Position numbers and translations under genes: made by a program
NCBI GenBank assembly: GCA_017407365.1
Contig: JAFQWR010000178.1
Span: 1 to 7,190, forward strand
From: Clostridia bacterium
GTDB taxonomy: Bacteria > Bacillota > Clostridia > Christensenellales > HGM11417
DNA: 7,190 nt
Direction of reading: 5' to 3'
Part shown: piece by piece, positions 1 through 5,857 of the stretch
Layout of the letters: every line of letters starts with the position of its first letter
Position numbering within the stretch: position 1 is the first letter of the stretch
Notes under the pieces: model-generated
Seen by the model: the letters and a program-made list of their open reading frames with translations, nothing else
Told to the model about the DNA's origin: nothing
The model's database searches: none

Positions 1-78
1 GAACGGATATATATCGGCTTGCTGACCGTGTGCATTTGCGCGCGGTATATCCCTTTTAGAAACACAAGGAGAAAAACC

Positions 79-882
79 ATGAAAAGCTTTGGCTACCTGA
101 TCGAAAACTTTTTCACCCATAAAGACAAATTGGCGCCTGCTTCGGAATTGCCGGGGACGATGTTCACCCCGTTGCATTTTGCCGTTTCGGGCGTTCTTCT
201 TGCCATCGTTGTTGTTTGTGCGCTTCTGATACGCAAAAGGGATAAGCTGATAAAGCCTGTTTTTATCGTTTTGTGGGCGGTTGTAACTGTGTTAGAGGTG
301 GTGAAAATCACCTGGGAAAGCACAACGGGCAACACCGTGCGTCTTGAGGTTACGGGTATTTTACCGCTGTATGCTTGCAGTATCTTTATGTATGCAATGC
401 CGTTTGCCATCTGGGGCAAGGGCAACGTAAAGCGTGCGGCTTGCGGCTATGTCTGCACGCTTGGCATGCTGGGTGCCTCGGTAAACTTTTTCTACCCGAT
501 GACGGTGCTTTACCGCTATTCCATCATCTCCTTTTCCGCAATGCATTCCATGGTATATCACGCAGTCATGCTGTTTACCTGCCTGACGATGCTTTTATCG
601 GGCTATCACCGCTATACGCACGCAGAAAGAGCGCTGGATTTGCTTTTGCCCTGCATCCCCTCGCTGATTATGTCCGTCCCTGCCAATATCGTCAATTACA
701 CGCTGAATGCCGATTATATGTTTTTCCGTGGCACCTCGGCGTTTTTGCCCGCTATTTTCGGTGATATGAACAAGATTGCCGTCACGGTGATTATTTACGC
801 CTTATACATCATCGTGCCTGCCTGCTTCTATCTGCCCTCCTTTATCTCTCATAAGGTAAAAGAGGCAAAAAATGCGGCGTAG
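79..882 (+). CDS. YwaF/TIGR02206-like multi-pass membrane protein (TMEM164-like)
   Basis: A 267-aa integral membrane protein. The ATG at 79 is chosen because AAGGAG lies at 66-71, seven bases upstream; the frame is open back to about position 19, but that extension has no ribosome binding site. Hydrophobic segments lie at about residues 32-51, 59-76, 93-111, 120-140, 148-174, 186-205 and 231-254, so about seven helices. Family-like landmarks are LPLYAC (95-100), the HSMVYH segment (156-161) and NYTLNADYMF (206-215). These match the bacterial YwaF/TIGR02206 pattern of an LPL..C helix, a His-Ser helix and a late Asn/Asp-rich loop. The family is related to eukaryotic TMEM164, for which an acyltransferase activity using a Cys and a His has been reported; C100 and H156 are the residues here that could correspond, which is inference. 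A poor promoter match (CTGACC at 22-27, 18-bp spacer, TATATC at 46-51) lies upstream. Family placement is fairly secure; the biochemical role is unknown. Confidence 0.8.
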   Translation: MKSFGYLIENFFTHKDKLAPASELPGTMFTPLHFAVSGVLLAIVVVCALLIRKRDKLIKPVFIVLWAVVTVLEVVKITWESTTGNTVRLEVTGILPLYACSIFMYAMPFAIWGKGNVKRAACGYVCTLGMLGASVNFFYPMTVLYRYSIISFSAMHSMVYHAVMLFTCLTMLLSGYHRYTHAERALDLLLPCIPSLIMSVPANIVNYTLNADYMFFRGTSAFLPAIFGDMNKIAVTVIIYALYIIVPACFYLPSFISHKVKEAKNAA

Positions 883-899
883 GGCAATTCCTTGCGCAC

Positions 900-1166
900 T
901 TACCTTTTCAGCAGGCTGTAAAAGTAGCCGTTGAGCAGATACACGGTATCCCTGCTTGCAATACGGGCAATGGGAAGCAGTGCCTGCGGAGGGGCAGAGG
1001 CTTTTTTGGCTGGCTTGTTCTCGCTTTCGCCTTCCTCCTTGCGCACATTTTGCCTGCCCTGCGCTTGCAAAAGAGAGCTGAGCGCTTGCAGCATAGCACC
1101 CGATGTATCCGCTGTGCCTCCCCCTTGAAGGGCAGAAAGCAAGGCTTTTATTGCTTCCTCATTCAT
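900..1166 (-). CDS. Small helical hypothetical protein
   Basis: An 88-aa protein I do not recognise. The start at 1166 is preferred over the in-frame ATG eight codons upstream (1190) because GGGAGG (1174-1179 on the opposite strand) sits seven bases before it. Three parts are visible: an N-terminal amphipathic helical region rich in Ala, Leu, Ser and Gln (residues 1-37), a charged and then Pro/Ala-rich linker (40-61), and a hydrophobic C-terminal segment (62-88) starting ALLPIARIAS and ending LLKR. No signal peptide, Cys pair or catalytic motif is evident. Its stop is 17 bases from the stop of the convergent membrane protein gene, and it is divergent from the 1320-1595 gene, another small helical protein. 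The clear ribosome binding site and the compositional layout make it a likely real gene; the function is unknown. Confidence 0.6.
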   Translation of the reverse strand: MNEEAIKALLSALQGGGTADTSGAMLQALSSLLQAQGRQNVRKEEGESENKPAKKASAPPQALLPIARIASRDTVYLLNGYFYSLLKR

Positions 1167-1238
1167 TGCAAAACCTCCCGTTTGCGGCATTCTTGCCTTT
1201 GGGTGACGCCGTACAACCCTATCACTGTTTACCTACCT

Positions 1239-1268
1239 CCGCTCTTGCAATGCAGGGCGGTTTTTTTT
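1239..1268 (+). terminator. Rho-independent terminator-like hairpin in the divergent gap
   Basis: CCGCTCT (1239-1245) pairs with AGGGCGG (1254-1260) through seven base pairs, one of them G-T, around an 8-base loop, and is followed immediately by eight Ts (1261-1268). This is a textbook intrinsic terminator on the + strand. It lies between two divergent genes and 39 bases ahead of the ribosome binding site of the 1320 gene, so no annotated + strand gene ends here. It could attenuate the transcript of the 1320 gene, end a short RNA started in the gap, or block read-through. I could not find a convincing promoter between 1167 and 1238. The rest of the 153-bp gap shows no recognisable element. 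Confidence 0.6.
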
Positions 1269-1319
1269 GCACGTTTTTCTCGCCCTCTGCATATCCTATG
1301 GTAAAGAAGGAGGAGGCAG

Positions 1320-1595
1320 ATGGATTTCAAATCTTACCGCAAGGGGCAAACGAAGAAGGAGGAAAGGGCGCAGGCAGAGCAGTTTATCAGAAGCCACGAG
1401 GGGCTTTCGGAGCAGGCGCTCTACGATGAGCTTTTTGCCCGTATCGCCTCTGCAAAGCAAAGCGGCACCTTCAACCCGCAGGCGCTTGTTGCGCAGGCAG
1501 AGCTTCTGCGCCCCTATCTTTCGCCCTCGCAGGCGGAGCGGCTGAATGCCCTTCTTGCCGCCATCTCCTCGGGAGAGTCGGGCGGAGCAAAATAG
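1320..1595 (+). CDS. Small helical hypothetical protein
   Basis: A 91-aa protein. The start is well supported by AAGGAGG at 1307-1313, six bases before the ATG. The N terminus is strongly basic and charged (residues 2-20), followed by predicted helices at about 12-27, 29-45 and 52-85. The C-terminal part contains LLRPYLSPSQAERLNALL (62-79), a helix-loop-helix pattern seen in many small uncharacterised clostridial proteins. There are no Cys residues, no membrane segment and no signal peptide, so a soluble cytoplasmic protein, perhaps a binding or scaffold subunit, is expected. It is divergent from the 88-aa protein gene (900-1166) and converges on the aminotransferase gene. A terminator-like hairpin at 1239-1268 precedes it. 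I do not recognise a named family and assign no function. Confidence 0.7.
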   Translation: MDFKSYRKGQTKKEERAQAEQFIRSHEGLSEQALYDELFARIASAKQSGTFNPQALVAQAELLRPYLSPSQAERLNALLAAISSGESGGAK

Positions 1596-1730
1596 ATTGG
1601 CTCAGAGGAGCGGCATCGAAAGGGCGCCTGTGCAACAGAAGAAGCTGTGAAATTTTTTGAAATTTCTCCGCAAAATCCGTGCGCCCGATAATGCCTCCCC
1701 CTTGCCCTTTTCTGCGTGCAAAACAGCGCG
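1596..1730. other. Convergent intergenic region with a weak inverted repeat
   Basis: This 135-bp gap separates two convergent genes. CCGATAA at 1685-1691 is inverted as TTATCGG at 1731-1737, the latter containing the stop codon of the aminotransferase gene, so that gene's message could end in a long-looped hairpin. Only a short T run (GGATTTT on the - strand) follows, so it is a poor intrinsic terminator. On the + strand a small ACAG/CTGT hairpin before the T run at about 1653-1658 is a similarly weak candidate for ending the 1320 gene. No open reading frame with a ribosome binding site is seen here. Confidence 0.25.
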
Positions 1731-2876
1731 TTATCGGTGCTTGATAAACAGCACGTGCGTTTTAAGGGCGTTAATCAGCCTTTTTAGCTCTGATAGAGTG
1801 TTGAAGGGCGAGAGTCCGACTCGCACGAGTCCGCTCTTTTCCGTACCCATTTTTGCGTGCAGAAGCGGCGCGCAGTGCAGGCCCGCACGTGTTGCAATGC
1901 CGATGGAGGCAAGGTGGTCTGACGTTTCGTCCGGCTCCTCGTTTTTCAGTCGGAAGGAAAAAACGGTCAGGCTCTTACTGCTTGCAAACAGCTCCACCTC
2001 CTCCATCTCGCCGAGCGCACGTCTTAAATAAAAGGAAAGTGCGTGCAGCTGCTCCGAAAGCAGCTCGCCGTTTTTCATCAGAAAGCCGAGGCTTGCCTCC
2101 AATCCGTAAATGGCAGGGGTGTTCATCGTGCCTGCCTCCAGCCCATCGGGAAAATCCCTCGGCTGCAACAGCATCCGACTGTCGCTTCCCGTTCCGCCGT
2201 AGATAAGGGGCAGAGGCTCTGCACGGTGAGAGATTGCCAGAAGCCCCAGCCCCATCGGGGCAAGCAGACCCTTGTGCGCAGGCGTGCAAAATAGGTCGAT
2301 GTCCTCGTTTCGCACAGAAATTCTTTCGTGACCTGCCATCTGTGCGGCGTCCACCAAAAACAGCGCGCCTGCCGCGTGTGCCGCCTTCCCGATTTCCCGT
2401 AGCTCTGCCGTGCCGCCGCTTACGTTGCTTGCGGCGCATACCGCAACCAGTCGGGTGTCCTTTTGCAGGGCGGCGCGGATGCGCTCAGCCGTAATACAGC
2501 CGTCCGCATTCGGGCTGACAAGGGTGTAGGTGATTTTTCCCTCCTTTTTCAGCTCGCTCAAAACACGCATCACCGAGTTGTGCTCGTTGTAGGTGGTCAC
2601 CACGTGGTCGCCCTCTTTGAGCACCCCTCTGATTGCGATATTCAGCGCCTCGGTGCCGTTTTTGGTAAAGATGATGCGCTCGGGGTCGGTTGCGTCAAAA
2701 TAGGCGCAGGCGGTTTCCCTTGCCGAAAGCACCGTCTGCATGGCGGCAACGGATGCGTAGTGCGCCCCTCGGTTGGGGCTTCCCGGCTCCTCCAGCGCGC
2801 GCAGAACGGCGTCCTTTACGCACTGCGGCTTCATACCGCTCGTGGCGGCGTTATCAAGATAAATATAATCGTTCAT
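1731..2876 (-). CDS. PLP-dependent class V aminotransferase, cysteine desulfurase-like (EF2568/TIGR01977 type)
   Basis: A 381-aa fold-type I PLP enzyme related to IscS/SufS/CsdB. The expected reaction is removal of sulfur (or selenium) from cysteine (or selenocysteine), giving alanine and an enzyme-bound persulfide. Visible landmarks in order: YLDNAATS (6-13); NGTEALN for the cofactor phosphate (73-79); EHNSVMR with the PLP-stacking His99; VDAAQ with Asp176 and Gln179; AHKGL with the Schiff-base Lys202; EAGTMNTP (247-254); RAGLHC with the catalytic Cys335; and VRVGLSPFNT (351-360) with a substrate-binding Arg352. All key residues are present, so it should be active. The length fits the EF2568-like subfamily, which often neighbours SelD, YedF and DUF3343 genes. 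A DUF3343 gene is divergent at 2956. The start at 2876 fits the family N terminus, but no ribosome binding site precedes it; upstream in-frame codons run into the neighbour's leader and look non-coding. Confidence 0.92.
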   Translation of the reverse strand: MNDYIYLDNAATSGMKPQCVKDAVLRALEEPGSPNRGAHYASVAAMQTVLSARETACAYFDATDPERIIFTKNGTEALNIAIRGVLKEGDHVVTTYNEHNSVMRVLSELKKEGKITYTLVSPNADGCITAERIRAALQKDTRLVAVCAASNVSGGTAELREIGKAAHAAGALFLVDAAQMAGHERISVRNEDIDLFCTPAHKGLLAPMGLGLLAISHRAEPLPLIYGGTGSDSRMLLQPRDFPDGLEAGTMNTPAIYGLEASLGFLMKNGELLSEQLHALSFYLRRALGEMEEVELFASSKSLTVFSFRLKNEEPDETSDHLASIGIATRAGLHCAPLLHAKMGTEKSGLVRVGLSPFNTLSELKRLINALKTHVLFIKHR

Positions 2877-2955
2877 CGCTATTACTATATGTAGCACTTG
2901 CCCCTCGGTATGCTTTGCGAGGGGGTGGCATACTGCAAAAACAGGAGGCGTATCC
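2877..2955. promoter_or_regulatory. Divergent promoter region with pseudoknot-like inverted repeats
   Basis: The 79-bp gap between the aminotransferase and DUF3343 genes must hold both promoters. Two interleaved inverted repeats are seen: CCCCTCG (2901-2907) with CGAGGGG (2918-2924), and GTATGC (2908-2913), which lies in the loop of the first, with GCATAC (2928-2933). As RNA these could form an H-type pseudoknot just before the DUF3343 ribosome binding site (AGGAGG, 2943-2948); as DNA they could be operator half-sites. On the - strand a TATAGT ends seven bases before the aminotransferase ATG, but it lacks a -35 match. The repeats are directly visible; their function is inferred. Confidence 0.4.
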
Positions 2956-3177
2956 GTGTCCGAAATCATCACCGTTTTCAAAAGCCGTACGCAAACACTG
3001 CTGTTTGCCAAGGCCCTGCGTGCCAAAAAGATACCCTACCGCATTGTCAATACCCCTGCACGGGCTGGGGTGGGGTGCGGAATCTCGGTGAGCGTATCGC
3101 ACTTCTACGAAAACCCGTTGAGAGAAACGCTCCGTCAGGGGGTATACCCCTCGTTTGTGGGCTTTTTCCGCTCGTAA
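2956..3177 (+). CDS. DUF3343 protein (putative Se/S carrier-like)
   Basis: A 73-aa small cytoplasmic protein. It starts at GTG 2956 with AGGAGG (2943-2948) seven bases upstream. The pattern is typical of DUF3343: a short beta strand (IITVFKS, residues 4-10), a helix (RTQTLLFAKALRAKK, 11-25), a second strand IPYRIVNTP (26-34), and then a loop ending in Cys41-Gly42 followed by ISVSV. The lone cysteine is the family's signature residue and is thought to carry sulfur or selenium. Such proteins often occur with YedF, SelD and EF2568-type aminotransferases; here the aminotransferase is divergent at 2876, which supports persulfide or selenide transfer between the two (inference). No SelD, YedF or selenium-dependent hydroxylase is in the window. 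The stop codon overlaps the A tract that forms the T tail of the terminator on the other strand. Confidence 0.8.
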   Translation: MSEIITVFKSRTQTLLFAKALRAKKIPYRIVNTPARAGVGCGISVSVSHFYENPLRETLRQGVYPSFVGFFRS

Positions 3178-3230
3178 AAAAGAGGCATAGTAGCAGGGGG
3201 GCAGGGCGATTTTTTCTACCGCCGTGCCTC
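3176..3230 (-). terminator. Terminator-like hairpin for the glycosyltransferase gene
   Basis: On the - strand GAGGCA (3230-3225) pairs with TGCCTC (3187-3182) and is followed at once by six Ts (3181-3176). GTAG/CTAC (3190-3193 with 3216-3219) can extend the stem across an uneven internal loop. The loop is long (about 22 bases), so strength is uncertain. It lies downstream of the glycosyltransferase gene, about 180 bases past its stop, and its T tail overlaps the TAA of the convergent DUF3343 gene. Read on the + strand no T run follows the stem, so it is not a good terminator for DUF3343. Confidence 0.45.
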
Positions 3231-3408
3231 AATAGAATGTCTGACCCTTGGCAAGCTGCAAGGCGTGCTACACGCTCTCCGTGCAATCCAAAAGCCTTGG
3301 GCTTATGCTGTAATACTTTCAGGGCTTGCTTTTCACGCACCAGGGCATGGCTGATTTGCAAATGCAAAAGGGGATGTATTTCCGTACGCTCCCCCTTGCC
3401 GCAATGCA

Positions 3409-4524
3409 TCAGACGCCGATACAGCTGTGCAGATGCTGAAAAATTGCCTCTGCGCCGTTTAAGGAGATAGCCTTGCAGGCGGCTTGCATACGCGCCCTTT
3501 CTGCGGCATCCGAAAGAAGCCTTTTGCAATGCAGAGGGGCTTCCCTTTCGTTTTTTTCGGCAATGGCGCAATCTCTTGCCACCAAAAAGGCAAGATTGTG
3601 CGATTCACAGCCGCCCACCGTGTCTACAAGAAGCATGGGCACACCCTTATTGCACGCCTCTGTCACGCTGACGCCGCCCGGCTTGGTTACAACGAGGTCT
3701 GCGCTTTCCATCAGTGCGTACAGCCCCTGCGTGTATCCGTAGAGATGCACGCATTCGTTTTCGCCGAAAATGCGGCTGAGCTGTTTCAATGCGGCGGCGT
3801 TTTTGCCGCAGATGACGCTGATTTGCGTCCCGCGTGAAAGGGTAGCAAGCAGAGCATTGCACAGCCGTGCGGTGCTTTTGGTGCGAAAAACGGAGGCGCA
3901 GAGCAAGATATGTGCGTGCTCGGTGGGGAGCTGTAACGCCCTTTTTGCCGCCTCACGTGTTTTATTGCGGTAAAAATGGGTGCGCAGAGGTATGCCGCTC
4001 ACCCGTATGCGGCTTTTGGGTATGCCCGAGGCGCAGAATTCGTGCATCAGCGAGGCGTGCGGAATATAGTAGCAATCCATCTGCGTCTGATTCACCATAG
4101 GACTGCAGGTGTAATCGGTGGCAACAAAGGCGGTGAAGGCAGAAAGCCTCCTGCTTTTTTTCAGCGCAGTTACCATCAGAGCGGCAAAGACGTGGGTGCA
4201 GAGGATGACGTCGCAGGCACTTTTTTTTATTTCCTCATACAGCCCATCTGCGCCCCTTTGCAAAAAGCGGTAAACCGCCGTGCCCTCAGCCGAAAAGGAG
4301 GGGTTTCTCTCGCAGGCAGAGTACCCCCTTCGTATCAGATACGGTGCGTGCCGATACAGCAGGTCGTGCCAGCGCGAGATGATTCCCGATACCGAGGGCG
4401 AAATAAATTGCAGGGCGTCCGCCACCCTGCAGGTATCCCCTCCTTCCGTCAGATGTCGGCAAAGCGCCTGCGCCACCGAATTGTGCCCCTGCCCCGTGTT
4501 GCAGGTAAGTATCAATGCGTGCAT
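3409..4524 (-). CDS. GT28 family glycosyltransferase, MGDG synthase/UgtP-like
   Basis: A 371-aa enzyme expected to transfer a sugar from a UDP-sugar to diacylglycerol at the inner face of the membrane, making glycolipid for the envelope or a lipoteichoic acid anchor. The start is supported by AAGGAG (4533-4538 on the opposite strand) eight bases upstream. The N-terminal MGDG-synthase domain (about 1-170) contains GQGHN (11-15), CTHVFAA (109-115, usually THPFxA) and ATDYTCSPMV (135-144). The C-terminal GT28 domain (about 200-365) contains the donor-binding TKPGGVSVTEA (280-290), with Glu289, and GVPMLLVD (294-301). Oddly, the Gly-rich loop usually found after the first strand of the C-terminal domain reads CASVFRTKS (209-217) and has lost its glycines. 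Length is normal. It is convergent with DUF3343 and divergent from the membrane protein at 4764. Acceptor and sugar cannot be fixed from sequence. Confidence 0.88.
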   Translation of the reverse strand: MHALILTCNTGQGHNSVAQALCRHLTEGGDTCRVADALQFISPSVSGIISRWHDLLYRHAPYLIRRGYSACERNPSFSAEGTAVYRFLQRGADGLYEEIKKSACDVILCTHVFAALMVTALKKSRRLSAFTAFVATDYTCSPMVNQTQMDCYYIPHASLMHEFCASGIPKSRIRVSGIPLRTHFYRNKTREAAKRALQLPTEHAHILLCASVFRTKSTARLCNALLATLSRGTQISVICGKNAAALKQLSRIFGENECVHLYGYTQGLYALMESADLVVTKPGGVSVTEACNKGVPMLLVDTVGGCESHNLAFLVARDCAIAEKNEREAPLHCKRLLSDAAERARMQAACKAISLNGAEAIFQHLHSCIGV

Positions 4525-4580
4525 AAGCCAAGCTCCTTACAATAAATAGCGTTATGCTTATGGTATGTAAAGGGTGCAGA

Positions 4581-4586
4581 ATTATA
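4581..4586 (-). promoter_or_regulatory. Possible -10 box for the glycosyltransferase gene
   Basis: A perfect TATAAT reads on the - strand about 57 bases upstream of the glycosyltransferase start. At the matching -35 position (4604-4609) the sequence is TCCTCA, a poor match, so the promoter may be weak or activator-dependent. A second pair, TTTACA-17-TATTTA (4570 down to 4542), lies too close to the ribosome binding site to be preferred. Confidence 0.35.
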
Positions 4587-4700
4587 CGGCTGTTTTTTTT
4601 GCGTGAGGAGAAAGCAGAGGATTTTACAAAAAACATGGAAGGAAATTATGCAAAAAAGTGCAGAAAGTAAAGGTTTGCGCCATAGCGTTATGCGGAATAG

Positions 4701-4729
4701 TTGACAAATTTTACAAAGTGATATATAAT
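4701..4729 (+). promoter_or_regulatory. Consensus sigma-A promoter
   Basis: TTGACA (4701-4706), a 17-base spacer and TATAAT (4724-4729) match the housekeeping consensus at all twelve positions. Transcription should start near 4736. This rules out the in-frame ATG at 4731 as a start and fixes the downstream gene's start at 4764. No operator-like dyad is visible around it, suggesting strong and possibly constitutive expression. Confidence 0.88.
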
Positions 4730-4763
4730 TATGCTATTCTTTACACAGAGAGGCAAACGGTTT

Positions 4764-5546
4764 ATGGAAAAATCCCAAAATGCCGGAAAGGTGCCCGTAG
4801 CACGCTTGCAGAGTGTGTTTGGCGGCAAGGTATTCTTCATTGCGGCAATCATTTTTTCCGCTCTTGCACTGCTTACGGTTGTGCTTGGCGTGGTTGGCTG
4901 CTTTACCGCAGAGGGTGAGGCTAAGGAAACGATCATCTATTTAACGGAAAAGGGCGTGCTCGAAAACAAATACGTCAACGAAAACAGCGTGGGCTTTCTG
5001 CCCCTTTCTGTCTTATTTGCGGCTCTCATTGGCGCAGTTCCCATGGGCTTTTTTGCTTACGGTCTGTGGCATCTGGTTGTTGCCGCAAAAAAGGGCAACG
5101 ATGCGCTTGTGGATAAGGGACTTGGCTTTGTGAATATTGCCTGCTATCTGCAGCTTGTATACAGCGTGCTTCTGGCGCTTGCCTTTATGGTGCTTTCCAT
5201 CGTGCTTCTTGCAATCAAGCTCACCGCAATCGGTCTTGTTATGATGCTTTGCGCCGTAGCAGTAGCCGTGCTTTCCGCTGTTTTCTGCTTAAAGCTTGCC
5301 GCTTTTGTGCGCTCGGCACGTGTTTCCTGCTTCACGAAGGAGGATTCCATCGGCTTTTCTCCCTTCATTTCCTTTGTCATCGGCGCGGTTATGGGGCTTC
5401 TGGCAACGCTGAGCGTATATCTGTTAATCAGCGGCATCATCAACGGCACCTTCCTTATGGGTGCGGTGGTGCTTGTGATTTGCGCCGCAGAGATTTTCTG
5501 TATGCTTGCGCTTTACCGCACGCTTCTCCTGTGCAAAACGGCATAG
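4764..5546 (+). CDS. Six-helix membrane protein of unknown function
   Basis: A 260-aa integral membrane protein that I do not recognise. After a short basic cytoplasmic N terminus (1-21), hydrophobic segments lie at about residues 22-47, 80-107, 123-150, 153-181, 199-224 and 229-256. The only sizeable soluble stretch is 48-79, charged and probably on the outer side. The short connecting loops at 108-122 and 182-198 are rich in Lys and other charged residues and probably cytoplasmic. No transporter signature, enzyme motif or binding cassette is visible. The start at 4764 is chosen because the upstream ATG (4731) lies at or before the predicted transcription start; the ribosome binding site is weak (AGAGAGG, 4747-4753, about 10 bases away). 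It has its own consensus promoter and a strong terminator at 5591-5623, so it forms a single-gene unit. It converges with nothing and is followed by the structured RNA region. Confidence 0.8.
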   Translation: MEKSQNAGKVPVARLQSVFGGKVFFIAAIIFSALALLTVVLGVVGCFTAEGEAKETIIYLTEKGVLENKYVNENSVGFLPLSVLFAALIGAVPMGFFAYGLWHLVVAAKKGNDALVDKGLGFVNIACYLQLVYSVLLALAFMVLSIVLLAIKLTAIGLVMMLCAVAVAVLSAVFCLKLAAFVRSARVSCFTKEDSIGFSPFISFVIGAVMGLLATLSVYLLISGIINGTFLMGAVVLVICAAEIFCMLALYRTLLLCKTA

Positions 5547-5590
5547 GCTACCCCGCTATCGAAGAATCATTTTTGTTATATAAGCACAAA

Positions 5591-5623
5591 AGGGCTGCGA
5601 AAATTCTCGCAGTCCTTTTTTTT
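5591..5623 (+). terminator. Strong intrinsic terminator
   Basis: AGGGCTGCGA (5591-5600) pairs with TCGCAGTCCT (5607-5616) through ten base pairs including one G-T, around the six-base loop AAATTC, and runs into eight Ts (5616-5623). It is 44 bases past the stop of the membrane protein gene and should end that transcript before the next promoter at 5671. Confidence 0.92.
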
Positions 5624-5670
5624 ATGCTGAGCGAAGGGTGGAGCAATTTGCCATTCATAAAGAAAAAAGG

Positions 5671-5699
5671 TTGCAATTCGTTCAAAAGTGTGTTATACT
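5671..5699 (+). promoter_or_regulatory. Extended -10 sigma-A promoter
   Basis: TTGCAA (5671-5676), a 17-base spacer and TATACT (5694-5699), with TG at 5691-5692 giving an extended -10 (TGTTATACT). The expected start point is about 5706-5707, which is the first base of the long inverted repeat that follows. This coincidence supports the view that the repeat works as RNA. Confidence 0.78.
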
Positions 5700-5705
5700 A
5701 TATAT

Positions 5706-5857
5706 TGCGACACAACAGAATCGAATCCACATAGGGAGTACTATGCCATTTTGGTACTTCTGTCTTTTTCTATACCTATGTGGAGAAAGGTTGTGTCGCA
5801 GCAAAGCGAAGTGCTTAATGGGAAATGCGTTCGTTTTTGCGGACGCATTTTTTATTT
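5706..5857 (+). ncRNA. Structured RNA or leader with nested stems and a terminator
   Basis: A rod-like fold is directly visible. The outer stem is GCGACACAAC (5707-5716) with GTTGTGTCGC (5790-5799), ten perfect pairs. An internal loop has 9 bases on the left and 5 on the right. The middle stem is TCCACATAGG (5726-5735) with CCTATGTGGA (5775-5784), again ten perfect pairs. An apical hairpin is closed by AGTACTA (5737-5743) with TGGTACT (5752-5758), including one G-T. A 23-base linker then leads to the terminator at 5823-5853. The promoter at 5671-5699 would start transcription at the base of the outer stem. I do not recognise a known family: the internal loop is too small for 6S RNA, and no SRP, T-box or familiar riboswitch core is seen. 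It is either an sRNA of about 150 nt or an attenuating leader of the collagen-like gene at 5886. Confidence 0.6.

Noticed and set aside
5..52. GGATATA/TATATCC inverted repeat at the window start
   Set aside because: It is AT-rich with a long loop and only four Ts after it, so it is not a convincing terminator or operator.
1190..1268. SRP RNA or another housekeeping RNA in the divergent gap
   Set aside because: A CTGTTTACC string recalls SRP RNA, but the conserved GGAAGGAAGCAGC core is absent.
2877..3026. N-terminal extension of the aminotransferase by 50 codons
   Set aside because: It runs antisense through the DUF3343 start and its ribosome binding site, and the family N terminus begins at the YLDNAATS region just after 2876.
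3231..3408. Gap downstream of the glycosyltransferase
   Set aside because: Only small hairpins without T runs (CCTTG/CAAGG, AAGCC/GGCTT) and frames without ribosome binding sites were seen; nothing is called.
3047..3571. 174-codon - strand frame overlapping the end of the glycosyltransferase and DUF3343 genes
   Set aside because: It overlaps two well-supported genes, lacks a ribosome binding site, is rich in Arg and Cys as out-of-frame reads are here, and crosses the terminator hairpin.
5707..5799. Invertible DNA switch flanked by the outer repeats
   Set aside because: The promoter lies outside the repeats, the interior is only 73 bp, and a second perfect inner stem favours an RNA fold; no recombinase gene is visible. 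A small MITE remains a lesser alternative.
5706..5857. 6S RNA
   Set aside because: The internal loop (9 and 5 bases) is much smaller than the open-promoter-like bubble of 6S RNA, and a separate terminator follows the rod.
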